Source of the DNA: Polyangiaceae bacterium
Lineage (GTDB): Bacteria; Myxococcota_A; Polyangia; Polyangiales; Polyangiaceae
Direction: 5' to 3'
Assembly (NCBI GenBank): GCA_025934595.1
Contig: JAICXU010000135.1
Location: forward strand, 1-7,436
Length of the DNA stretch: 7,436 nt
This document shows, piece by piece, positions 1-6,600 of the stretch. The notes beneath the pieces were generated by a model, which worked only from the letters and a program-made list of their open reading frames with translations, was not told the origin of the DNA and did not search any database. The stretch's first letter is position 1. Each line of letters starts with the position of its first letter. Both the position numbers and the translations under genes were made by a program.

Positions 1-1
1 A

Positions 2-139
2 TACCTCCGCACCGAGGGAGGCATCGTGGCGTCGCTCCGCGTCGGCGAGGTCAGCGGCGTCTTCGAGAGCCCCTTCGGCTTCCACGTCGTCGAGCGGCTG
101 CCGCCTTCGCAGGACGCTTCCGTCCGCGATCGGCGCTGA
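2..139 (+). CDS. Parvulin-type peptidyl-prolyl cis-trans isomerase, C-terminal end (5' partial)
   Basis: Only the last 45 codons and the TGA stop are in the window. They read YLRTEGGIVASL, then RVGEVSGVFESPFGFHVVER, then a short polar tail. The pattern 'GEVSGVFESPFGFHVVERL' is the hallmark end of a parvulin (rotamase) domain: a turn 'G-x-[VI]-S', a strand, then 'P-F-G-[FY]-H-[VI]-[VI]', whose His belongs to the fold core. Parvulins isomerise Xaa-Pro peptide bonds. Versions in SurA/PpiD/PrsA-like proteins are usually exported and assist folding of envelope or secreted proteins. The N-terminus, signal peptide and total length are outside the window, so the subfamily is unknown. The final residues (PPSQDASVRDRR) are not typical domain sequence, and antisense DNA just beyond the stop is a relic of another gene, so the end may have been reshaped by recombination. 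Domain call is fairly secure; cellular role is inferred. Confidence 0.8.
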   Translation, partial: YLRTEGGIVASLRVGEVSGVFESPFGFHVVERLPPSQDASVRDRR

Positions 140-145
140 AGGCGA

Positions 146-214
146 ACGCGACACCCAGTACACGCAGCCGTCGTCGAGCGCGATCCCCCACGGCTGGTTC
201 CGCGCCGACGCGAC
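146..214 (-). pseudogene. Relic of a beta-propeller 'VYW' repeat protein
   Basis: On the minus strand this stretch reads VASAR followed by NQPWGIALDDGCVYWVSR. This matches the repeat unit of secreted or lipid-anchored propeller proteins common in myxobacteria (roughly 'LASGQ.NPWGIAVD...VYWTN'). Only one unit is recognisable. An in-frame TAG lies two codons upstream (218-220), so there is no start region, and downstream the frame runs antisense into the parvulin gene, where at most a faint 'ADGSVLR' resembles the next strand of such a repeat. I interpret it as debris of a larger gene lost by deletion. A short chance match is possible, but the co-occurrence of PWGIA, D-D and VYW with correct spacing argues against that. 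Confidence 0.5.
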
Positions 215-361
215 TTTCTAACAGATCGCATCATGGCAGCTCCGCCTCACCACGCCAGCGCGTGATCGTTCTTTCTTTCCGATCGACCGCGATAGAATCT
301 CTACGGCGTGTCAACGAGTCACGAGTCGAACCACGGACACGTAATACGATAGAAGGAATGT

Positions 362-405
362 TGAGGAGACCGCCGTCCTTTCGGAATTCAAGCGACGTCT
401 CCTCA
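362..405. repeat. 9-bp perfect inverted repeat
   Basis: TGAGGAGAC (362-370) and GTCTCCTCA (397-405) are exact reverse complements, separated by 26 bases that include a GAATTC palindrome (384-389). In RNA this would form a 9-bp stem. On the minus strand the sequence after the stem (ACATTCCTTCTATC) is only mildly T-rich, so it is a poor intrinsic terminator. It could be part of a structured RNA, a second terminator for the flavoprotein gene, or a trace of a small mobile element. Confidence 0.5.
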
Positions 406-439
406 CACGATTCGAAGGGCGCTCACTCGGCTTGGTCCT

Positions 440-464
440 CTTCGGCTCCCGGTCGGCGCCGAAG
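440..464. terminator. Hairpin, possible transcription terminator between converging genes
   Basis: CTTCGGC (440-446) pairs exactly with GCCGAAG (458-464) across an 11-base loop. It lies 10 bases beyond the stop codon of the minus-strand flavoprotein gene. On the plus strand the stem is followed by GTTTGT; on the minus strand there is no T run. The position fits a terminator for the flavoprotein gene, while the weak T-tract fits plus-strand transcription better, so it may work in either or both directions. Confidence 0.4.
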
Positions 465-474
465 GTTTGTGAGA

Positions 475-1896
475 TCACGCCGGCGAAAGCGGCCGCACGC
501 CCTTCGTCAGGAGGGTGCGCAGCACTTCGATCGACAAGCTCGGATGAAGAAGCGCCGTAGGGCCGCGGAGCAAATGCCAAACCTCGAGGCTTCGACGATT
601 CGATTCGGCGGAGGATGAAGCGAGCAACGAGACGCGATCGAGGTAACGCTGCGCCAAGCGATGATACCATCGACGTGTCGCGCCCTCGGTCGCCGCCCAA
701 CGAAGATCTTCGACGGTGGTCATGAACCACGGCGCTGCGGTCGTACGAGCGAGCGCGCCGAGGATCCGGCGCGTCGCGCCGGCGAGCGAGCCGCGGCGCT
801 GCGCGTTTCGCAAGCAGGCGTGAAGCGCCATCGCCGATCGCGCGCTCACGCTCATGCCCTGCGCGAAAACTGGATTGAACGCGCACGCGGCGTCGCCCAT
901 CACGACGAAGCGATCGGGCCAGCGCGCCAAGTGATGAAACAGGCGGCGGCGATTCTCGAGGCGGCGAAAGCCGTAAATGCGCGAGATGGGGCGAGCGCTG
1001 CGAATGGCTTCGTAGAGAACGGACGTGGGCTGTCGGCGCGCGAATTCGAGAAAGCCTTCCGCGTCGACCGGCGGATAGTGGTGCTCGGCGCCCGACAACG
1101 TCACGCACCAGCGATCGCCCTCTGCGGGATAGATGAGGCCGCCCCGTGTCACGTCGGGCGTCCAGGTCGATTGAAGGAGCGCCTTCCAGTTGCGAGCGCC
1201 GGACGGCTGCGCAAACCAACGCGTCGCATACGCGCGATGGGAGGCGACCACGATCTCGCGCGGCCTGTCGTAGCCGAGGCTCGCGAGCCACGAAGGCGCA
1301 TGGGAGCCACGCCCGCTCGCGTCGACGACAAGATCGCAACCCACGATGTCACGCGTGCGTCCGGCGCGAGAGCGAACGCGCGCACCCTGCACGCGCGAGC
1401 CATCCGAGCTCGGCAAGAGGCTCTCGACCGCAGAGTCGTCGACGAACGAGATCTTCGAATTGGACGCGAGCGTTCGGCGAATGAAGCTCTCGAGCAGGTC
1501 ACGGCTACAGCCATAGGTAACGATGCCCGATGCGGCGCGTGGCATCCATCCCGAGGCCGCGTGCACGGCGAAATCCGATCCCCAGTCGATCGTCGTCGCG
1601 CCCGCCCGCGTGAGGCTCTCTCCGATCTTCGGAAAGAGCCGCTCGACGACGGCGAGCCCACCGGCAAGGAGCGCGTGCGCATGACGTGCCTGCGGCACTC
1701 CCGCGCGCGCACCAGGATCGGCTGGCAATCGATCGCGATCGAGGACGATGACGCGCTCGAAAAATTCAGCGAGAACGCGCGCGGCGAGCAAACCCGCCAT
1801 GCTGCCGCCGATCACGATCGCCGTGGCGCCGAGGGGCGAGAACGATTCATCGTCACCCGAAAGGTCTTGCGCGCTATCGTCGCTTCGCTCGCTCAT
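475..1896 (-). CDS. FAD-dependent oxidoreductase (flavoprotein monooxygenase/epoxidase-like)
   Basis: This 473-residue protein has the layout of class A flavin monooxygenases. An N-terminal Rossmann fold has a dinucleotide motif at 30-35 (GGSMAG, with Ser in place of the middle Gly), and the second strand ends in VLDRD (51-55), whose acidic residue would bind the FAD ribose. The segment GVPQARHAHALLAGG (66-80) is typical of the subfamily that contains the polyether epoxidase LasC and many uncharacterised relatives. DLVVDASGRGS (188-198) corresponds to the middle motif, and MGDAACAFNPVFAQGMSVSA (333-352) is the second FAD-binding motif 'GDA...P..GqG'. The C-terminal PTALLHPSLSIEVLR also fits that subfamily. 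There is no signal peptide or membrane segment, so it is cytoplasmic. It probably uses O2 and NAD(P)H to oxidise an unknown substrate. The ATG at 1896 leaves about 20 residues before the first strand; the ribosome site is weak (GCGAG). It diverges from the aminotransferase-like gene. Flavoprotein assignment is secure; reaction is inferred. Confidence 0.92.
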   Translation of the reverse strand: MSERSDDSAQDLSGDDESFSPLGATAIVIGGSMAGLLAARVLAEFFERVIVLDRDRLPADPGARAGVPQARHAHALLAGGLAVVERLFPKIGESLTRAGATTIDWGSDFAVHAASGWMPRAASGIVTYGCSRDLLESFIRRTLASNSKISFVDDSAVESLLPSSDGSRVQGARVRSRAGRTRDIVGCDLVVDASGRGSHAPSWLASLGYDRPREIVVASHRAYATRWFAQPSGARNWKALLQSTWTPDVTRGGLIYPAEGDRWCVTLSGAEHHYPPVDAEGFLEFARRQPTSVLYEAIRSARPISRIYGFRRLENRRRLFHHLARWPDRFVVMGDAACAFNPVFAQGMSVSARSAMALHACLRNAQRRGSLAGATRRILGALARTTAAPWFMTTVEDLRWAATEGATRRWYHRLAQRYLDRVSLLASSSAESNRRSLEVWHLLRGPTALLHPSLSIEVLRTLLTKGVRPLSPA

Positions 1897-1967
1897 GCAC
1901 GCTCGCGATGGTCGCGGCGAATGCCGGCTCAGGCAAGCGGCACGAGCACGAATGCGGGAATACTCCT
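1897..1967. promoter_or_regulatory. Divergent promoter region, flavoprotein/aminotransferase
   Basis: This 71-bp gap separates two divergently transcribed genes and should carry both promoters. It is AT-richer near the right end, where AATAC (1959-1963) and GTATT (1974-1978) form a dyad with a 10-base spacer that reaches into the first codons of the rightward gene. No clear -35/-10 pair can be assigned to either direction. If the rightward gene instead starts at the in-frame ATG at 1908, the gap shrinks to 11 bp. Confidence 0.35.
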
Positions 1968-3176
1968 ATGGGCGTATTGACTTTTGAATCGGCACGAAGC
2001 GAGTTCGCTGCGCTCGCCGACACGACCTTTCTGGATGCCGCATGCGTGAGCCTCGTACCGAAGCGCGCCGGCGATGCGATTCGTGCGTTCCTCACGCGGG
2101 CCGAGCAATGTCGCGCGCGCTCAGCCACCGCGAATCACATCGAAATGGATGAACAGCGCGCAGCTGCGCGTCCTCGTGCAGCGCGACTCGTGAACGCGAA
2201 CGACGACGAGATCGCGCTCGTCGAGAGCACGACGGCGGGAATTGCATTGGCTGCGGAAGGGATCGCGATGAAAGCCGGCGACCGCGTGCTCTTGAGCGAT
2301 CTCGAGTTCATGCAGGTCGCAGTTCCCTGGTGTCAGCTGCGCGAGCGACGAGGCATCGAGATCGACGTGGTGCCGCATCGCGACGGCGGGTTCGAAGCAA
2401 GCGACGTCGCCGCACGGATCGGGCCGCGCACGAAGGTCGTTTGTGTGAGCTCGGTGCAATGGAGCAACGGTTTTCGTTGCGACCTCGACGGCATCTCGAG
2501 GGTTTGTAGGGACCACGGTGTGTGGCTCGTGGTCGACGCGGTCCAACAGCTCGGCGCGTTTCCGATCGACGTGAAAAAGACTCCGATCGACGTGCTCGTC
2601 TGCGGCGGGCACAAATGGCTGAACGCGCCTTTCGGCGCGGGCTTTCTCTACGTGCGCCGCGAGGCCATGGCGAAGCTCTCGCCGCCTCTCGCGGGATATC
2701 TCAGCCTCGAAACTCCTGACGGCGGCTGGGGACATTATTTTCAAACACCCACCATCACGCCGGTGCGCTCGTACGACTTCGTCGACACTGCGCGTCGTTT
2801 CGAAATCGGCGGCACCGCCAATTATCCTGGAGCGATCGGGCTCGCGGCGTCGCTCGCCATGATCACGGAGCTCGGCGTGGATCGGATCGCCGAGCACATC
2901 ACGAAGCTCACCGATCGCCTACTGTCGGGCCTCCGCACATTGCGCGTGGAGATCGTGACCCCGCTCGATCCGGCGCGTCGATCGGGGATCGTGACTTTCT
3001 CGGTGGGCTCCGCCGAAGAAAACGTCGCGCTGATGAATCAGCTGCTCGACCGTCGCATTTTGACATCGGTTCGCTACACGTCAGGAGTCGGGGGCCTGCG
3101 CGTCTCATGTCATTTTTTCAACGATGCACGCGATATCGACGTGCTGCTCGATGCGCTCGAATCGCGGGCGCGCTGA
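1968..3176 (+). CDS. PLP-dependent aminotransferase class V-fold enzyme
   Basis: With the ATG at 1968 the product has 402 residues, normal for the family. In that numbering, ESTTAGIAL (86-94) is the phosphate-binding loop after helix 2, LVVDAVQQLG (187-196) carries the Asp (190) that holds the cofactor ring nitrogen, and CGGHKWLNAPFGAGFLYV (212-229) carries the Schiff-base Lys (216). RFEIGGTANYPG (277-288) and GLRVSCHFFN (376-385, Arg 378) are the usual substrate-carboxylate and C-terminal motifs. The pattern is closest to the isopenicillin N epimerase/kynureninase-like group. The cysteine desulfurase active-site loop is missing, so Fe-S or selenium chemistry is unlikely. It is soluble and probably acts on an amino acid or amine that cannot be named. 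A start at 1908 would add 20 residues of non-family sequence (rich in G, N, H) and is less likely; GGGA at 1956-1959 is a weak ribosome site. It converges with the lipoprotein gene 11 bp downstream. Confidence 0.92.
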   Translation: MGVLTFESARSEFAALADTTFLDAACVSLVPKRAGDAIRAFLTRAEQCRARSATANHIEMDEQRAAARPRAARLVNANDDEIALVESTTAGIALAAEGIAMKAGDRVLLSDLEFMQVAVPWCQLRERRGIEIDVVPHRDGGFEASDVAARIGPRTKVVCVSSVQWSNGFRCDLDGISRVCRDHGVWLVVDAVQQLGAFPIDVKKTPIDVLVCGGHKWLNAPFGAGFLYVRREAMAKLSPPLAGYLSLETPDGGWGHYFQTPTITPVRSYDFVDTARRFEIGGTANYPGAIGLAASLAMITELGVDRIAEHITKLTDRLLSGLRTLRVEIVTPLDPARRSGIVTFSVGSAEENVALMNQLLDRRILTSVRYTSGVGGLRVSCHFFNDARDIDVLLDALESRAR

Positions 3177-3187
3177 AGCTCTGATCG

Positions 3188-3574
3188 TCAATCGCGGCCG
3201 GCGTCTTCGGGCTGCGCGTCACCTGCGTCGCCGCCGTCGTTCGCGCCGCCGTCGCCATTGCATCCCGAGTTTTGGTCGGTGAGCTGCGCGGTGATGCACT
3301 GGCCGACTTTGTTTCCGCCGAGATCGGTCTGCGCCCTCGACAGATCGCATCGTTCGCCTTGACCACAATTGTCGCCCGACGTGCAACCGTTCGCGCACAC
3401 GTTGCCGCTCGGGTTCGAGCAGTACGTCATGGCCGTGCACGACTCGGTGCCGCACTTCGTCACGCCGCTCGCCGAGTTGCTGGTCAGCGACGCGCAGTCG
3501 GCGTTTGCGCGCACATTGCACGCCACGACAAACGGGATGGCCGCGAGCGCGACGAAGAGGACGAGGCGAGACAC
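3188..3574 (-). CDS. Small Cys-rich lipoprotein, function unknown
   Basis: The 128-residue product starts at a GTG (3572-3574) and has a classic lipoprotein leader: Arg at 3, hydrophobic core LVLFVALAAIPFVV, and a lipobox ending VAC with the lipidated Cys at 19. The mature part has ten more cysteines (27, 41, 46, 52, 60, 64, 70, 76, 93, 105). The segment with CANGC, DNC and GERC spacing (60-76) resembles the disulfide-rich modules frequent in surface proteins of myxobacteria. The C-terminal 20 or so residues are a low-complexity Asp/Gly/Ala tail ending EDAGRD, encoded by GC-rich near-repeats. The protein is probably exported, lipid-anchored and disulfide-bonded. No catalytic motif is seen and I do not recognise a named family. 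No better start lies nearby: upstream codons are open but lack ATG, and the leader fits the GTG. It is alone on its strand, between a converging gene (11 bp) and a diverging one (107 bp). Confidence 0.78.
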   Translation of the reverse strand: MSRLVLFVALAAIPFVVACNVRANADCASLTSNSASGVTKCGTESCTAMTYCSNPSGNVCANGCTSGDNCGQGERCDLSRAQTDLGGNKVGQCITAQLTDQNSGCNGDGGANDGGDAGDAQPEDAGRD

Positions 3575-3681
3575 GCGCCGTGCTTTTAGCTCATTTCGAG
3601 CGAGCCGACATGTAAACGCGCGCTCCGGGCCGCCGTCGAAGGGACCCTTTGCCGGCGCTTCTGTTGTAGACTTCGACGCGC
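3575..3681. promoter_or_regulatory. Divergent promoter region, lipoprotein/TPR operon
   Basis: This 107-bp gap must hold the promoters of the lipoprotein gene (leftward) and the TPR genes (rightward). Rightward, TAGACT (3667-3672) is a -10-like hexamer nine bases before the ATG, with no TTGACA-like -35 at 15-18 bases. If used, the transcript would be nearly leaderless. An 11-bp palindrome, AAGGGACCCTT (3639-3649), lies near the middle and could be a protein-binding site. Leftward, an A-rich stretch (CTAAAAG, about 3584-3590) lies close to the GTG start, but no convincing promoter can be drawn. Confidence 0.35.
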
Positions 3682-3694
3682 ATGCGCGCGCGTC
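3675..3694 (+). promoter_or_regulatory. Hairpin presenting the TPR gene's start codon in its loop
   Basis: GACGCGC (3675-3681) and GCGCGTC (3688-3694) are exact complements and enclose the six bases ATGCGC, whose first three are the start codon. In RNA this gives a seven-pair, mostly G-C stem around the initiation site. No Shine-Dalgarno sequence precedes it. Because the second to fourth codons (CGC GCG CGT) encode the basic n-region of a signal peptide, part of the pairing could be coincidental. Confidence 0.4.
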
Positions 3695-6600
3695 TCGTGA
3701 CCGCTCTCGTCTTCGTGGTGCTCGCGCCCTCGTATGCGTATGCAGCGCCGGATCCGGCGAGCGTTCCGATCACGACATCGACCGCGGCGGGAGAGACCTC
3801 GCAGGTGAAACCCGCGGCCGAGCGCGCCGTGACCTCCGGTCCGACGCAACGTCCGGTCGGCAGTGGCCGCGCGGGCACCGGCGCATCGGGATCGGGCAGC
3901 ATTCCACTCGTACGCGGCCCGAAAATTCCGGAGGCGCTTCGTGCGCAAATGAAGGTCACGCTCGACAAGCGCATCGACAGCGATCTCGAGCGCATCAAGA
4001 AGCTGCGCGTCGAAGCGCTCGGTCTCCTTTCGACATTCGTGGCGGAGAGCCCGCGCGAATCGCCGGAGATGCCCGAGGCGATGATGCGCCTCGGCGAATT
4101 GAAGTGGGAAGACGAGCGCGAGAATTTTCTCGTGCGATTCGCCGACTGGGAGAAGAAGCCGGTCGATCTGCGCGGTCCCACGCCGGAGCCGAATTACCAG
4201 CCTTCGCGCGATCTCTTCGGCCGCGTCATCAAGGACTATCCGTGGTTCAAGGAATACGACCTGTCGCTCTACGTCGACGGGTTCCTCGCCACGCTGCAAG
4301 GCAAGAACGACGAAGCGCTCGCGCGTTTCGAACGCATCCTCCACGACTTTCCGAACTCGCGCTTCGTGCCCGACGCGCACATGGCGAAGGCCGAGCATCT
4401 CTTCAACGAGAAGTACGACTACCAAGCCGCGCTCTCCGAATACGAAGAGGTGATGAAGTTCCGGAACAGCGACCTCTACGGTCTCGCGCTGTTCAAGAGC
4501 GCCTGGTGTTACTGGCGGCTCGGCAACTCCGACGAAGCCGCGAAGCGCTTCGTGCAAGTGTTTTCGCTCACGCCGGGTCAGCCCGGGCAGAAGAAGCAGC
4601 TCGACGAGCTCCAGAGCGAAGCGCTGAAGTATCTCGTCGAGGTCTTCACCGAAGACGAGAAAAATACAGCGAATGACGTCTACGGATTTCTCACGAAGGT
4701 CGGCGGCGACAAATTCGCGAGCAAGGTCGTCAAGGCGCTCGCGGAGACGTTTTACGATCAAGCGCATTACGAGCGCGGCATCGAAGCCTACGAGCTTCTC
4801 CTCAAGCTCGATCCCACGAACCGCGATGCGGGCCTTTGGATCCTGCAGATCGCGGCCGGGTGGAGCACGCTCGAGGATTATCCGAAGCTCCAAGCGACCT
4901 ACAAACGGGCGATCGACGGCTACATGGTCGGCGGGTCGTGGGCGCGCACCCAGGGCGATCAAGAAAACGTGAAGGCGACGCAGGCGAAGATCGAAGCGCA
5001 GCTTCGCCAAGATGCGATCAACCTGCATGGCAAGGCGCTCAAAGACAAATCGAGCCGCGCCGAGTTCGAAGGCGCCGTCGGTATGTACGACATTTACTTG
5101 TCGAAATTTTCCGGCGAGCCGAAGGCGTACGAGATCCACTTCAACGAAGCCGAGATTCAATTTTATCACCTCGACAAAAACACCGAGGCCGCCACCCATT
5201 ACATGGCGGCGGCGAAAGAAATCCCGAACGCAGAAGCGCAGTCCGGTCCGCTCAAGGTCATGCGCCACGACGCGATTTACAACGCGATCGCCGCGCTCGA
5301 ACGCGTGCGCTACCTCGAGCTCGAAGCGCGCAAAGGCAAGCCGGGCGGCAATCAAGAGACCGAGAGCGACAAAAAATTCGCGGAAGCGCTCGATCTCTAC
5401 GCGACGCTCTATCCGAACGATCCGTCCTTGCCCGAGCTCTTCTTCCGGCAAGGCAAGCTCTATTACGATTACGGCGTCTACGATCCCGCCGTGAAAATCT
5501 GGGGCGCGCTCCTCGAAAAATTTCCGCGCAGCCAATATGCGCAAGGCGCGGGCGAGCTCATTTTGGACTCGTTCAACAAGAGCAAAAACTACGAGAACAT
5601 CGAGACATGGGCGCGCCGTTTGAAAGCAGCGCCGTCGTTCCAGAAGCCTGATTTGCAGACGAAGCTCGATCTTTTGATCGTGCAGTCGGTGTTCAAGCAA
5701 GGCGAGCAAAAGAGCGGCGCGGGCGATCACCAAGGCGCGGCCACCGCGTACTTACGCGCGGCAAAAGAATTTCCGCGCGACAACCGCGCCGCGCAAGCGT
5801 GCGTGAACGCGGAGATCGAAGCGCAAAAGGCGGGCGACATCGCGACGCTGAAAGAAGCGGCGACGCTCGTCACCGGAAGCGGCTACCGCGACAAGCCCGA
5901 ATCACCGCAAGGCGCGTGGACGGCGGCGACGACGATGCAGTCGATGGGTCTCTATGACGAAGCGGCCGACTTCGACGAGGCGATCGCGACGAACGCGAGC
6001 AAGGATTATCCCCACTACCAAAAGTTCGAGCACACGAAAGACGCGTCGTACAACGCCGTCGTTTTGCGTGAGGCGACCGGCGAGCACGATCGCGCGATCG
6101 CGAACGGCAATCGCTTTTTGCAAACCTACGGATCGACGCCCGAGGCCGACGAGGTCGCCTTCACGATGGGGCGCGCGCAGCAAAACGCGGGGCGAAACAG
6201 CGAGGCGGTGGCGCTCTACAAGCGGTATCTCGGCCGCGCGAAAAATCAGGACCATCGCGTCGAGGGCTACGTCCTGCTCGCGCAAGCGCAGCTGAAATCG
6301 AACGACGAAAAAGGCGCCGACGCTTCGTTGAAGACGGCGGTGTCGATCGGAAAGCAAAAGAAGAGCTCGCTCGGCCCAGACGGCAAGTACGCCGCGGCGC
6401 ATGCGCGTTACATGGAAGGCGAGCGCGTCCTCGAGCGGTTCGACAAGATCCAGATTCAAGGAAGCGTGAAAGAGCTCACGCAGCGCTTGAAGCAGAAAGC
6501 CGCGCTCCTCAAAGATGCGGCCACGATCTTCCTCGACGTGGTGTCGCTCGGCGTCGCCGAATGGACGACGGCGGCGCTCTATCAGATCGGGCACACGTAC

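Larger units (their letters stand above)
293..470 (+). ncRNA. Candidate small structured RNA (speculative)
   Basis: A TAGAAT box (293-298) would place a transcription start near 305. The RNA would then contain three consecutive inverted repeats: CGTGTC/GACACG (307-341), TGAGGAGAC/GTCTCCTCA (362-405) and CTTCGGC/GCCGAAG (440-464). The last is followed by GTTTGT, a weak U-tract, so the whole would be a unit of about 160 nt. No -35 box resembling TTGACA is visible, and the match to any known RNA family is unknown. The same hairpins could instead be the 3' untranslated part of the flavoprotein transcript read on the other strand. Confidence 0.2.
140..474. other. 335-bp intergenic region between converging genes
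   Basis: I see no convincing intact protein gene here. Reading left to right it contains a minus-strand propeller-repeat relic (146-214), a TAGAAT -10-like box (293-298), and an inverted repeat CGTGTC/GACACG (307-312 and 336-341). Inside that repeat lies a tandem 7-mer ACGAGTC (314-320, 321-327). A 9-bp inverted repeat follows (362-370/397-405), then a 7-bp hairpin (440-464) just beyond the flavoprotein stop codon. An open frame from 262 to 618 on the plus strand exists, but its product is a low-complexity Arg/Ser-rich string and half of it lies antisense to the flavoprotein gene. Base composition is somewhat more AT-rich than the flanking genes, as expected of non-coding or decaying DNA. Confidence 0.6.

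Noticed and set aside
314..327. Tandem 7-bp repeat ACGAGTC x2
   Set aside because: Only two copies and short. Could be replication slippage; no sign of an attachment site or an iteron array.
308..352. Fourteen-codon GTG-initiated open frame just after the TAGAAT box
   Set aside because: Too short to support as a gene, with no ribosome site. The same bases are better explained by the inverted repeat.
262..618. Plus-strand open frame of 118 codons in the intergenic region
   Set aside because: Low-complexity Arg/Ser composition, no ribosome site, and its second half is antisense to the flavoprotein's conserved C-terminal region.
1908..1967. Upstream start for the PLP enzyme at ATG 1908
   Set aside because: It would add 20 residues unlike the family N-terminus and leave only 11 bp to the divergent gene. 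The ATG at 1968 matches the usual length better.
661..1980. Open frame of 439 codons on the plus strand over the flavoprotein gene
   Set aside because: It encodes an Arg/Ala-rich sequence without motifs, while the minus strand carries all expected FAD-binding motifs in order.
2121..2897. Minus-strand open frame of 258 codons over the PLP enzyme gene
   Set aside because: Antisense shadow. The product is Arg/His/Asp-rich with no recognisable fold, and the plus strand has an intact catalytic Lys context.
3177..3187. Possible terminator between the converging PLP enzyme and lipoprotein genes
   Set aside because: The 11-bp gap and the flanking codons show no convincing stem followed by a T run in either direction.
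3369..4676. Plus-strand open frame of 435 codons in another frame, spanning the divergent gap
   Set aside because: It crosses the antisense of the lipoprotein and an alternate frame of the TPR gene, and its product is Arg/Ala/Ser-rich. No real gene would need both.
3586..5733. Long open frame of 715 codons antisense to the TPR gene
   Set aside because: Its product is a Leu/Arg/Val/Glu-rich string, as expected when GAG/AAG/GCG-rich codons are read in reverse. It has no domain pattern, and the sense strand has a clear signal peptide and TPR repeats. It is a high-GC shadow.
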